DNA of 64,000 nucleotides. Source: Pseudocercospora fijiensis CIRAD86. Taxonomy: Eukaryota; Ascomycota; Dothideomycetes; Mycosphaerellales; Mycosphaerellaceae. Within the stretch, counting starts at the first letter, position 1. Each line of letters begins with the position of its first letter. Location of the stretch: positions 834,267-898,266 of the forward strand of contig NW_006921542.1 of the NCBI RefSeq assembly GCF_000340215.1. Direction: 5' to 3'. Both the position numbers and the translations under genes were made by a program. The notes beneath the pieces were generated by a model. That model was not told the DNA's origin. It made no database searches and was given only the letters and a program-made list of their open reading frames with translations. Shown here in pieces: positions 41,930 to 53,120 of the stretch.

Positions 41930-43625
41930 TAACCGCAACCTTAGGCCCGAAATACTAGATTGTTATCCGCCGCTCGCCTCCGGCTTCGCTCGGCTATTCT
42001 AACCTATATTACGGGTCTACGGATACTTTATATCGCCTACTTTGTAACCTATATAAAGAAAGTACCTAGGCTATCTAAGAGTTAATACTATCGTATTATT
42101 CGCTAATCTCGGAGGTTCCTTAGTAAGTATCGTTTCCTTAAGCGATAGGCTATAATTAATATATCCCTCTAGCGTATTATTAAAAATCCTATAGCTCGAT
42201 AAGAAATCCTTCGTACTATCTACGACGAGCTTAGCTACCGGGTAGCGGAGGGTACCTTCGACGTCCTTCGTCGAGGCTACTAGTAGGATAGCGTATAGGC
42301 TAATATCTCTCGCTACTATAAGAGGTATCCTAAGTGCAATTTTAGGAATTGCTACTATTAACTAGGAGAGCTACGTATCCCTACTACCTAATTAGTTAGG
42401 GAACGATAGTATAGTAATAGGGTCTACCTTAGCTATAATAATAGCTTATATATTATTCGAGAGGGTCTTTCTCGATAGCTAGAGGCCTATTATTATTATA
42501 AGGGCTATAGTGCTATTATTGCCTATAATATAGCTACCTTCCTATTTAAGGACCTATTCTACCGATAGGGCTCGCCCTATAAAATTATCCTAGACAACGC
42601 TACGACTAATATAGCTAAAGAAGTTTAAGCGCTACTTGCTTCGTATAGGGCGAAGAACGTTCGTAACTCCTCGTACTATGCCTAATCTAATACTATCGTT
42701 AAGCGCGGCTATCGGTCTTTAATTAATACTATATCTAAGTTAACTACTAGTAGAGATAGATTAATTACTATCTCTACCTATATCTTAGCCCTTCTCTAGG
42801 CGGACTAAACGACCGTTATCGATATAACTAGACTTATACTAGTAGAGCTTATAATTAGGAGGGACGCTATTCTCCTAATTAAGTTGTTCTATCGTACGTA
42901 TAGCGTTTACGACTAGGGGTCTATTCGTACTAGAGCGGATCTTCTTACCCTATAGGCTAGAGCTCTTAAGGAGATAACTATAACTTCTTAAGAGGAACTT
43001 ACTCGATAGCGTCGCCTTCGTAAAAAGAGTAAGCTATATTTCGATAACTATAATACTATTAATTAGGAGCCTCTAAAGGTTAGCGATATAGTTCCCCTCT
43101 ACTAGTCCGAGCTAGAATATAGTTACTCCTATAAGCTAGCCTTTAAATAGAAAGGCTCTTATAGAGTAAAGGAGGTCCTTTACGACGGTACTATATACCT
43201 TCTTTAGGAACTTTATAGTACTACCTTAAAGTATATATACCCTTAGGCTAACTTAAAGACGATCGTTAAATTACGAGAGCCTACCTACCCTCCCTAAACC
43301 GAGGAGGAGGTTAGTACCGCTATAGACTCTCTACCGACCTTAGATACTTACTATAAGGAGGATCCTACCGCTATTATAGATCCTATTCTACCTAAGAACT
43401 ATAGGCATCCCTAGATACGTCTTAGTAAGCTATCGGGAATAACTTATAAATAAAGGGAGGGTTATATATAGGTTAACTACGTATAGAGCATTTCCGATAT
43501 TAATTCCGATAGCGAACTAGACTTCTAGCTATCTAACTCCGAGGAGCCTAACTAGTCTAGCGACGAAGACCGCCTAGAATTATAGATATTAGACGAGCCC
43601 GACCCCGAGACTAACTAGATGCTTA
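41930..43625 (+). pseudogene. G3 integrase
   Basis: Plus strand, about 560 codons. From AYFVTYIKKVPRLS (near 42030-42075) through ARWEILRTIYDELSYRV (near 42195-42245) to the zinc-binding CNFRNCYYWLGELRIP (near 42335-42380). Core: YLSYNNSLYIIREGLSRWLEAYYYY (near 42425-42500, quoted in parts), KIILDNATTNIAKEVW (42582-42630; second catalytic Asp) and SNTIVKRGYRSLINTISKL (near 42680-42740; catalytic Glu now Lys). The C-terminal GPY/F-like block KLAFKWKGSYRVKEVLYDG lies near 43135-43190. An acidic tail follows (LELWILDEPDPETNW, to about 43620). No chromodomain seen. Confidence 0.82.
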
Positions 43626-43891
43626 TTCTTCCCTACCCCTACCTCTACTACGTTACTATCCTTGCTCTTATTAACTATTCTCCGCGCTATTAATATAGTG
43701 CCGCCCTATAGCTTTAGTCCTTACCTATTATCTACTCCTACTAATATTTATACTCTCGGTTATTGCCTTTTACTTTACCTTATTATTGTTTTTGCCTTCC
43801 CCTATTATTGCTTTTACTTATTACCTACGATTAATGTTACTATAACTTTATTCCTTTTGCTTTTCTTTAGAAAGAACTATACGAGGTATAA

Positions 43892-43929
43892 CTTCCTAAT
43901 AATACCCTAGTAGGGGTAGTATTAGGAAG
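43892..43929. repeat. Recurring palindrome, copy 4 (after G3 integrase)
   Basis: The longest copy: CTTCCTAATAATACCCTAG and its reverse complement ending GTAGTATTAGGAAG at 43929. Confidence 0.92.
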
Positions 43930-44346
43930 CTAGCCGAACCTAACCCCCCTACCCTACTAAAACTAATTCCCTCTAGGTTCCTAGACTCTAGCAACTACCC
44001 TTAGGTAGTAACGATAATAATATACTCCGCTAAAGAAGACTATTTCTGCCCTAATTAGTATTAGTTACGTAGGATACTAAGAAAGGGAGGTACCCTCTCT
44101 CTTCCTAGCGCTTAGATAGATATAGCAACCTAGGCCTATAGCCTCTAAGAATAGGGACCTTAGGCTATTAAGCTTAGTATCTAGAAGAAGGAAGAATATA
44201 AACGTATAGACTATATTTACGTACTTACTACTATAAAAGGTAATACTATATCTATAACGGTAGTACTATAGGCTAATATACTAATAAATTAGCTACGCTA
44301 GGCCTAGGCGACTTGCTCCTTCTTACCGAGTATCTCTAGAGAAAAG

Positions 44347-44373
44347 CTAATACTACCCTAGGGGTATTCCTAG
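44347..44373. repeat. Recurring palindrome, copy 5 (before the extra ORF)
   Basis: CTAATACTACCCTAGGGG continuing TATTCCTAG; the right arm carries one change. Confidence 0.88.
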
Positions 44374-44698
44374 TCCCGCTAGCCTTACTACTATAGATTT
44401 CTACTAGGGACTCGAACTAACTAGTTACATTTCGAGTACGCGAGAATCTACGAAGACTAAAGGTTAATAAAGGCGCGTAGTCGCTACTAGCAATTAGCTA
44501 GTTCGATTATTAAACTTTAGCCTGCCTTAATAATAAAGAAGTCTTATATATAGCTTTACTTTTTACTTTTATATATAGCTATTATCCGTTTGCTTTACTA
44601 GAATATACAGACTACGTTACCTTCGTACCCTATTTAAAGTAAGCTTCCTAAGCTCCTTCTTCTACTCGAATACTAACTAACTCGCTACCGCCTAACTA

Positions 44699-44719
44699 CC
44701 CCCCCCCCCCCCCCCCCCC
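44699..44719 (+). repeat. Homopolymer of 21 C
   Basis: An uninterrupted C21 run, preceded by CTAACTA and followed by TTCTATC. It sits about 60 bp before the extra ORF of G3. Its length should be treated with care, because such runs are prone to sequencing error. Confidence 0.85.
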
Positions 44720-44759
44720 TTCTATCTAAGCCTATAAATTATTATTATTAAGTAACGAA

Positions 44760-47560
44760 TACGTTTTGTAACTCGTTTCTAACTTACTTCCGCCTCGGTC
44801 GACTAGATATCTTCTAGCGCCCTAAACCCGCTAGGCGCTAGTAGTAGCGGCGAGCTACCGGCTCCCTTTAACCTAAACCTAAACCTAGCCGCTCTAGTCC
44901 CGATCGAAGCCCTCTCCGATAGCGCCTTAGCTACTATAACTAGCCTCGAGCACTGTTTTTAGATCGTTACCGCTATTAAAGATCCCTAAGAGAAAATCGA
45001 GAACGCTCGTACCCTACTACGCGTTATTAATAGAAATATTAAGAAGGCTACTATCTTAGTAGCGTACGGTATAATTAACTTACGCTAGTCTATTAGTAAG
45101 CGTAACTTTGAGCGAGACGTTCTTTAGAATATAAAGCTTTATTAAGCCTTTCCTATCGTCTATAGCCTTAAGATAGCCGGTACCTAGATTCGCTTACGCT
45201 TTAATACTCTTAATTAGGCCTTCGAGTAATAGGGAGGCCTAAGTAGTCTTTCTAAGAGCCTTATTAACTTCGCCTACGATAGATAAGAGGGTACTAAGTA
45301 GGTCGCTTAGTTCGTTAATAAGTATCTAGTCCGTCGCGAGGGAGCCGAGTACCTTTCCTATACTATAATCTATCGGGTATCTACTACTAGTAAGAAGCAG
45401 GGTAAGTAGTTACTTAACTTGTCCCTTATACTTAATAACTTTACAATAGCCTACTAGAAGCGATATAAGGATATTATTACTAAGGTAGATCCTAATACCT
45501 AGTCTACTAAATATCTACTAAAAGAGAAGGGCTATCGTATTAATAGTATAGGTTTTATTATTAAGGGTTAAGAGGCTCCTATTATAGATATTCTTAAACG
45601 TAAGGTTCTTCGCCTAGAAACGGAGGCCGATACGGCTACTAGTCTTACGCTCGTTATAGAGATATAGGTATAAGATCGTCGCTCGACCCGTAACTATAAG
45701 GTCCCTTAAGAAGTTTAAGACGAGCGCGCTAAGGCCGAAGTAGCGCGTTAGAAAGCATTATACGCTCGCTAGGCACTCTATAAGGCTACTTAGAAGTCTA
45801 CTATACCTTCTAGTACTAACTATAGTAATTCGGATATTAATATACTAGATACGCTACTAGAAGATTCTATCTCCTCTAAAGGCTCTTTTAGTAAGCGTAG
45901 GTATAGAGGCCTCTCGCCGATACTATTAACGAAGAATATTTATAGTTCTTATAAGGGCGACTCTATTACGTATCTTATTACTAAGATCGATATAGTTCCT
46001 AAGGCCGATATAGGCAAGGCTTCTACTACCCTATCTATCTATTAGTAGCTCGATAACCTTAGTAAGCTAGGCGAACAGCCGTTTACTATATATACTAACT
46101 ATATTAAGAAGGCCGCTAAGGTCTATAGTCTCTATACTAGAGCTAAGACGAGTATTCTTATTAGCCGCCTATTAAAGATTAGATATAAGATTGCTAATTA
46201 GGATGCCTTTACTACCCTTAAGGCTAATTATACTAACTAGTTTCCTAGACGTCCTACTACCCCCCTAGGACTTTACGTATTTAACGCTACTAGTACTATT
46301 ACTCGCGATCTTACGCCGACTAATTGCTAGAGCAAGTTAGTTACTAGTATTGTCGGCTAAGGTACCTGCTTCGATCGCTTTCCTTAGACTAGTAATACTA
46401 CCTTCCCTCGAGTCTTCGGTTAGATATAATCCCCTCGTAGAGTATATCTTCCTTTCCTAATCGACCTAGTAAAGGAGGAGGCTTAAATATACTTTTAGTA
46501 TATACGTAAGCTGCCTAAGTTTAAGTAGGAAGGCTATAATACCCTTTTAACCTATAGTATAAGCAACTAAATCGTCCGCTAGTATCCTACCTTATAGCTC
46601 TTAGCCGTTACCCTTCGACCTAATTACGTATATAAGCTAAGCTCCGTCCCTAAGCCTACTAAGTTCTTTAAGATAGGCGAAGGTAGTAATAAGAACTGCC
46701 CTACTAAGGAGTCTTCTCGTCTCGGATAAGATATAGTTAAGCTCGTAGCTAGCGAGCGTACTAGTTACCTACGTATTAAGGTTTGCCTTATATCTAAGGA
46801 TAAAACTAGCTACTCTACTATTATCGAAGGTAAATACTATCTAGAGGTCTTTACGAACTAGGTTAAGAAGCTTAAGGGCCGTAGCCTAGTTCTACTAAAT
46901 AAGATCGGTAAGCTTACTAATAAGTATATTACTATCGACGACCTCGATTATATATTCGATAGTTAGCCTAACGAAGGTAAGGAAGCTAAGTAGATCCTTA
47001 ACCCTCTAAAGGAATACGAAGTCTCTATTTAGATACTATACCTTCTATATAGTAATCTAAAGGCTAAGAGCGACTATATATTAATTAACCTAGGCTACTC
47101 TCGCGTTACTAACGGTACTAAGGTTAAGGGCTACGAGAACTTAATAGTCTCTTAGGTTGCTAAGGCGTTCCGCAATCTAACCGCTATTCTAGGCTTAAAC
47201 TCCTTCGTACTATTCGCTTTCCTTACGGCTATCTTAGTCGAAGGTCTTAGTTATATTTCCGATACCCTAGTCGGTAGAGTTCCTTAGTTAAGTTACGTTA
47301 TTTAGAATAAAGTTAAACAAATCCTCTAGTTTAGTAAGGAGGAGCTTAAGGAATATCTACGGGATTAGGAGAAAGCTATAGAGCAGAAGGCTAGTAACCT
47401 CCTCGTTAATTAAGTATACTATAAAGAGCAGTACTTTAGTACTAATAGCTTTAATACCTACGTAGGAGATTTCGAGAACCTACTAGCTAAGGTAGTTATT
47501 ACTAGTAAGGATTATAGTATATTAAAGCAATAGTAAGGCGTAGTAGATTAGTTACTTAGG
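44760..47560 (+). pseudogene. G3 extra ORF downstream of integrase, ~930 codons, unknown function
   Basis: One plus-strand frame, broken only at Q/W sites, runs from about 44760 (RFVTRF) to about 47530. An N-terminal Ala/Leu/Ser-rich part is followed by a basic helical part (ENARTLLRVINRNIKKATIL near 45000-45060), a Lys/Glu-rich middle (KAEVARWKALYARWALYKAT near 45735-45790), Ser-rich linker (45800-45890), FPRVFGWIWSPRRVYLPFL (near 46400-46455), TKFFKIGEGSNKNCPTKESS (near 46655-46710), IIEGKYYLEVF (near 46820) and a C-terminal helical region ending QILWFSKEELKEYLRDW (near 47318-47370). I do not recognise a domain. It shares the LTR-bounded element with gag-pol and is bracketed by palindromes at 44347 and 47592. 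A captured host gene or an env-position accessory gene are both possible; no signal peptide or clear membrane segment was found. Confidence 0.6.
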
Positions 47561-47591
47561 TAATTGTTTTTATATATTAATAGAATCTAGG

Positions 47592-47618
47592 AATAATACT
47601 ACCCTAGGGATATTATTA
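47592..47618. repeat. Recurring palindrome, copy 6 (after the extra ORF)
   Basis: AATAATACTACCCTAGGG and its reverse complement to 47618. Located between the extra ORF and the 3' LTR. Confidence 0.9.
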
Positions 47619-47734
47619 TAGAGTTTCTAAAAATAGCCTTAGCTAAGAACGCTAAGGCAAAGAATAATATATTACTGTTTGTTTTAAGCGCGTATTATAA
47701 GACGTGTCTAGTTAGATACGAAGCAAGGGAGGGA

Positions 47735-48014
47735 TATTAGCTAGTAACCGGCCCTATACCTATAGGCTAGGGTTTAAGCCTATAAAAGAGGCCTCTTTCT
47801 ATATAGTAGACAGATTATTAACCTCGTATAGTATGCTATTTATATTATACTTCTATAGTGCCTATATTATAGGGCTCTAGTTACTAGCCTAAGCGACACG
47901 TTTATTATCCTATCTTGCTAAATATAGCTACCTATTATATTATAGGTTATATTACCCTCGGTTGCTTATACTATTACTATTAGTAGTAGTAGTAGTATTA
48001 GTTTCCGTCCTTTA
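47735..48014 (+). repeat. G3 3' LTR
   Basis: About 280 bp, pair of 20635-20914. Preceded by the polypurine tract AAGCAAGGGAGGGA (47721-47734) and followed by GTAG (48015-48018), the right target duplication. Confidence 0.93.
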
Positions 48015-49547
48015 GTAGGTACTATAGTAAGTATAGCTTTTAAAGAGTCTATAGCGGTCTATTAATCTTAACCCTAGGAAAACTCGATATCGGCTTTTAG
48101 GAGATAGAAGAGTAGTCTTACTATTCTTACGAAGCCCTCGATCTAGATACGGTAGTAGATATATACCCTAAGGAAAGCCTATACGCCCGAGTAGTTTTTA
48201 GGTATTAGCTAGGCGATAATATTTATAACCTTCTTTGTATTAGGGTATCTTCCGGAGATATTAATAACGTAGCCGATATATTTTAGTCTCTTATAGAGGA
48301 ACTAGGATTTAAGGCCTAAAATAGTATATCTAGTACGTTCGATATCTATAAGAATACCGTCTATCTATTAAATATACTTAGTAACAAACCTTCGTAATCT
48401 AGACTTAACCTCTTTATTATTATATCGGGTTTTTAGGCCTTTAATACTAATGTCGTCGACTAAAGGCCTCGTACGGTAAGAAATATAATCGAAAAGGATT
48501 CTTATATCGACTAGGATAAACTAGGCAAGGGAGTTTATTACTCCCTACGGAAGGGTAGTTATTCGTACTAGGCTAAGCGGGGTATTAAAGGCAGTTATAT
48601 CTCGATCGGCCTTATAAAGGGGAACCTAGTCGTATCTAGAAAAGAAATTAATTAGAGAAGAAATAGTATAGTTAGCAAAATCCTTAGTAAAGCTATTAGT
48701 ATTAGGAAGGAGGTTTCTATCCTATATTATATCGCAATTTAGATCTATAGTAGCGGTAATTAGGCGATACGTTTTAGTTCCTTTCTTTTAAACTAAGAAT
48801 TAGGGGTTTCTATATACTCCTTCGCTAACTTTAAGTACCCTATTTATAATCCGTTCCTAGATTATTTCTTCGATAATGTTTACTAAGCTAGGCTAAAGGC
48901 GGGACGTTAGTTTTCTCTAAGGCTTATAAGGAATTTTTTAGATCCGCTAAGGAGGTACTACGTCTACGTCGACCCTTCTAATTTTAGTAAAGTTCTAGGT
49001 AAGGGCTTTCTCTCGGATATAAGGTATCTCGTAAAATAGATCTAGCTCCTTAGGAAGAAGCTCTCTTCTAATAAGAAGGTTCGCTTTCCTTTTCTTAGCA
49101 AGACGCGAGCCGCGTAGTATATTCGAGAACTTCTTAATTAAGTATTTATAGTCGTACGGCCTAGTTCTAGGGGGAAGTAGCGCCTCTCGAGTAAGCCGTT
49201 TCTTGTTCTAGTAAGGGTTACTACTAGTTGTTATACTTCCGGTTACTATAGTACTAGCCTCTATAGGCTTTACTTTATCTACCTTTCTCTTATATATTCT
49301 GTAAGCCCCGACCGTACGGTACCTACTAGCCTTCGAGTCCTCCCTAAGTATTCTCTTAATAGATAGTAGCTAGGTAGGGAACCTCCGAAAGCTCTAATAT
49401 CTATAGTACTACTTATACTACTCGTAAAGTCGATTCGCTTCCGATTACTTAAGTATTGCCGCCTTATTGTCTCGGGTTATAGGCTCGAGAATCGCTTCTA
49501 TACGACTAAGCTAGGTAAGGCTAACCGCTAGGTATTATTAGGAATAT
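48015..49547 (-). pseudogene. G2 reverse transcriptase and upstream pol
   Basis: Minus-strand RT, reading leftwards: EGVYRNPWFLVQKKGTKTYRL (near 48820-48755), NLLPNTNSFTKDFANYTISS (near 48715-48655), FFSRYDWVPLYKADRD (near 48645-48595) and TAFNTPLSLVRITTLPWGVINSL (near 48595-48525, quoted in parts). The RT thumb runs to the junction at 48015 and RNase H continues at 20634. Upstream, 49000-49547 should be protease/linker but no motif is readable. The element is cut on the right by the start of G5 at 49548, so its gag and 5' LTR are missing or lie beyond G5/G6. Confidence 0.8.
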
Positions 49548-49830
49548 TGTTACGATACGATACTATTATATATACGATAGTAGGTAGCGGTTACTATCGA
49601 CCGCTACGCGATACGATACTATTATATATACAATAGCAGGTAGCGGTTACTATCGACCGCTACGGTCGCTATTACTACTAATAGTAGGACTATTATATAG
49701 ATAGCTTACCTCGCGGCACCTTAGAGAATATATTAACTTTTATACTATATAACCGTTACGATACCTTCGTACTATAACCGTATACCTAGCAACTTAGTAG
49801 CTTCGCTTAATACTTAGTTAGCTTCTATAC
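49548..49830 (+). repeat. G5 5' LTR (start clear, end uncertain)
   Basis: Starts TGTTACGATACGATAC with an unmutated TG, directly abutting G2 sequence. It contains a 56-bp tandem duplication (49554-49609 and 49610-49665), each unit with the inverted repeat GTAGCGGT / ACCGCTAC. No second copy was found in the window, so the 3' end of the LTR near 49830 is a guess from the change to coding-like sequence. Confidence 0.5.
49554..49665. repeat. 56-bp direct tandem duplication
   Basis: Two units differing at a few positions, mostly T/C. Each contains a stem GTAGCGGT-N8-ACCGCTAC. Confidence 0.93.
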
Positions 49831-49849
49831 TAACTACTAGTTCTCTACT

Positions 49850-52800
49850 CGAATCGATCCCGGTCGTTACGGCTACGACGAGAATCGACGTAATTAGCTA
49901 TAGGTCCTACCGATCTTCCGCCGATTACTACGATTTAACTCCTACCCGTTACGACGGTACCTATTCGATTTACTACCTTTCCGTACTATATACTACCGAC
50001 GCGCGAGCGCCTTATCGGCAATCCTATTAGTATACCGAGGAGACGGTAGTGTTTCTACTTTTAGTAGTAATTGCCTCCTATACCTAGATCTAGGGGCAGC
50101 CGCTTTCCCGAGAAGGACCTATCCTAATAAGCTACGCTCCTTCGCCTTTAGTCGGTTCTCTATTATCGTCCTTCTTCTAGAGACTATCTTACCTTTACCC
50201 TCTTACTAATAGTTTACCCGCTTACCGTAGCTCCTTCGGACTCGCTTCTAATTCCGATAGAAGCCTCGAAATAAGCTAAGCTAGCGGTTTAACTGCTACC
50301 CTAGTACTACGATCTCAGATTGCTAGCTATAGAGCCTTATATCCTACGTATCTATTCCTATATTTAGAACTACGTCAATTATAGCGAGAACTTCGCGACC
50401 TAGCCTAGGGCAAAGTATAGCCGGATCGACTTACTTACTTTATACGTTCTATACTATTACCCGCTCGTAGGAAATCCGCCGCCGCTATAGGCTAAAATCG
50501 AGGAGCTCTACCTAAACGCCCTTAACGGTTATAACTTCCTAGGGTAGTAGGTAGTAGATAAAGGAATTCTAACTAAATCGGTTAAGGAGCTTAAAGCTAC
50601 GCTCCTAACGGTACGCGATTTACGCTATTACCGTTACTTCTATCCGGAAATCTATCTACTACCTATAGTAGAGTAGCGTCTACCGGCCTAACTAGCTTAA
50701 GTTCTAGAGTAGCCTACGGTTTCGCCTCTTACTACGGTAGAAACAACTGTACCGGCGGAATAGCGTCCCGGCTCGCCTAATAGCTCGCTCGAATCGGTTT
50801 TCTTATAGAGGCTACTTAAGCTACGATACCCGGCCGTCGAGAATCCTTAGAACCTAAGGGAGCCCCTACCTAAGACTTCGCCTAAGGAACCGTTAACTAG
50901 GCTTTCCGATCTATTAACGTCGCCGTTCTAGGATATCGGTCGCGGCTAATTGCCTCTAATAAACGATAGCCTCGCCGACCTATAGGCTAACGAGCCGCGT
51001 AGCCGTTTCTAATATCGTAACCCTATAGAGGCCTTATAGATAACCGAGGAGATCGATAGAGCGAATATTACTATATAATAAAACCGTTAGCGCTATAATT
51101 ATCTTCGCGAATTAGCTAGACGGAGAGGCGTCTATCTCGACGAAGTCGTATTAGACTTTCTAATAGAATAAGCGATTTTACCGCTATCGGCTACGTATAA
51201 GCTAAGTCCGCCCTAGCCGAACCTAGGCTAATACGATTACTAGTAGAGGGCAGACGTATATATAAATGCCTATAGGTATAGCCGCTTGCGTCGTAGCGGC
51301 TTTGCGCTAGGCGACCCGCCTAGCAATCTACCTAGTAATTCTCTAGGCAACTCTACCGGTAATCCTTCTAGCAATTCGTTAGTCTATCCTATACTACTAC
51401 TATCTAGTAACTTCGATCTAGGCGATTTCTCTCGTAAGCCGACGTAGGATTAGCCTTTGCTCTTTCCGCTATTAGACCTATAGGGTCTACTATAGGAAGG
51501 TAAGAAGTAACGCTAGAAGTACCGTCGATATCGGGATAATCTAAGTAAAAATAGATTCTCGTCGGATAGCGAGGATTCGGACGATTCTAACTAATCTTCG
51601 TTAGACGACGATAGCTCCTCTAATAATAGCTATTATAAACGCGCTCGACGTCGTAGATACCGTTAGCGTTATTAGGACTACGTCGTAGAAACGCCGGATT
51701 CTAAAGCGAGTTATATTTATAGCTACTACGCCCGCCCTTAGCGGCTACGGTTTAATCTAGTATACCTCGGCTTCTTCGATCCTCTACTTAGCGTAGCGGA
51801 TTATAGCGAGAGGGACTATACCTTAGTCGGAAAGAAGATAACCTACTATTTAGTATATACTTTTATTAAAGCGGCTAAGAATTATACCTATATCGTAGGG
51901 CGAGAGATAGTCGGCCTTAACCTCTCCTTATACTTCTAAGGAGTCGCGCTTAGCTAGTATTATAGTTACCTCTTAAGTAGGAACCGACCTAAGCTACGCG
52001 GTAGGTATAGTTTAAAGCGCTAGGAGCGTTATCTTAGTAGGAAATAGAAGGTTCTACCGATAAAGGTAATAGACCTCCTCGATAAGTAGCGCTACGACTA
52101 GTAGGATATCGTAGCTAGGCGGTCGGTAACGGATTTTATCCTTAAAACGGTGCGCCTTACTAAGAATGCTAGTATAAGGAAGTCTAATCGGCTCCTCGAA
52201 GCTTACCGTCGGATAGATCTACGACTTTAGCTTAATATCGACGAACCGAATCGCCGTACGAAGGTCGATAGATAGGTTACTTATTACGAGAAGTAGGTAT
52301 TAATTTAGGAGTATATACTCTCGTCTTCGTCGAATCGTCGCTAGGATATTACGACTAGAGACAATAGCCGTACTAGTAAGGTTACCCTATAGAGCTAGTC
52401 CGAAGGGAATGCCTCCTACGCCCTAGTAAGTTATACTCCGGTAAGAGCGCTCCTAGATAGCCGGAACCGCGACCTCGACTAACCTAACCTACCTCGCCCT
52501 ACTAATACCTACTAGTAGAATCGTCTACCGCTAGTACGAAATAGCGAAGAATAGTCGAAGGGTAGTAGCCCTACCTTCCTTCTAAACGATCTAAAGCGAG
52601 TTAATTCGTACCTATTAAATCGATAGAATAGAAAGCGTAATAATCGAGCTCGTAAGTAAGCTAACTTTACCGATAGTAGTAAGAAAGTAGTAGATACTAT
52701 AAATAATACTAACTAAGCTAATAACGGCTATCGGGAGGATAGTTAGGAGGATAATAAAAGAGTCGACGTAGGTAATTAGGGCTATTTTAGTAACGCTAGA

Positions 52801-53120
52801 GAAGAGGCCGACTACTTTACTAACCTATACGACTCTAATCCGGGCTTAGGAGCCTACTTTACGGGCGTAGGCGACCGCTTACTATTAGCGTTAAACTCGG
52901 CAGTTTAGGCTAAAGCGTCCCTGCTAGCGGCGATTTAACTATTTACCTTTACGAAGTACGCTTATAAGATCTCTAGGCGGCGATATAGGTTAGGTAACCT
53001 TCTATACTAGTATATTTATAAGGAATATATAGAGGCGACGACGCCTTCTATAATTATTAAACGCGTATTAGGAAATCCGGAAGTAATTTAGTCGAAGGCG
53101 CCTCTATTAGCCTAGTAGGG
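49850..53120 (+). pseudogene. G5 gag
   Basis: A long plus-strand frame with Q/W stops. N-terminal part: SVKELKATLLTVRDLRYYRYF (near 50580-50640, quoted as KELKATLLTVRDLRYYRYF). Pro/Ser/Asp-rich linkers surround a Ser/Asp-rich acidic stretch (SSDSEDSDDS near 51550-51595) and an Arg-rich run (KRARRRRYRW near 51635-51670). The capsid-like part from 51730 has FFDPLLSVADYSE, KITYYLVYTFIKAAKNYTY (near 51835-51890), KWKVLPIKVIDLLDKWRYDW (near 52040-52100) and SNRLLEAYRRIDLRL (near 52185-52230). The region after that is basic and Asn-rich. This two-part layout matches large fungal gypsy gag proteins; no zinc knuckle was seen. Confidence 0.6.

Larger units (their letters stand above)
43626..44757 (+). 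other. G3 spacer between integrase and extra ORF
   Basis: Contains a pyrimidine-rich hydrophobic open frame (43662-43910) that is probably fortuitous, two copies of the recurring palindrome (43892-43929 and 44347-44373), a TATA-rich segment (44550-44580) and a run of 21 C (44699-44719). No conserved protein was recognised. Pyrimidine-rich, TATA-containing sequence before the extra ORF could be a second promoter (inference). Confidence 0.45.
20635..48014 (+). mobile_element. G3, a large Ty3/gypsy element holding four later insertions
   Basis: LTRs at both ends, GTAG target duplication, and G2 coding sequence that resumes in frame on either side. Without its inserts (solo LTR 23412-23608, G1 copy 26089-39600, MITE 40711-41552 and their duplications) the element is about 12.8 kb, long for a gypsy element. 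The order is LTR, leader, gag, protease, RT, RNase H, integrase, spacer, extra ORF, polypurine tract (AAGCAAGGGAGGGA, 47721-47734), LTR. It is inserted in the opposite orientation to its host G2. Confidence 0.88.

Noticed and set aside
43662..43910. Hydrophobic 82-codon frame that could be a membrane protein
   Set aside because: It arises from a pyrimidine-rich tract between genes of G3, has no start or family support, and ends in the palindrome; fortuitous hydrophobicity is the simpler view.
44760..47560. Envelope gene of an errantivirus-like element
   Set aside because: Position fits, but no signal peptide, cleavage site or membrane anchor was seen; function left open.
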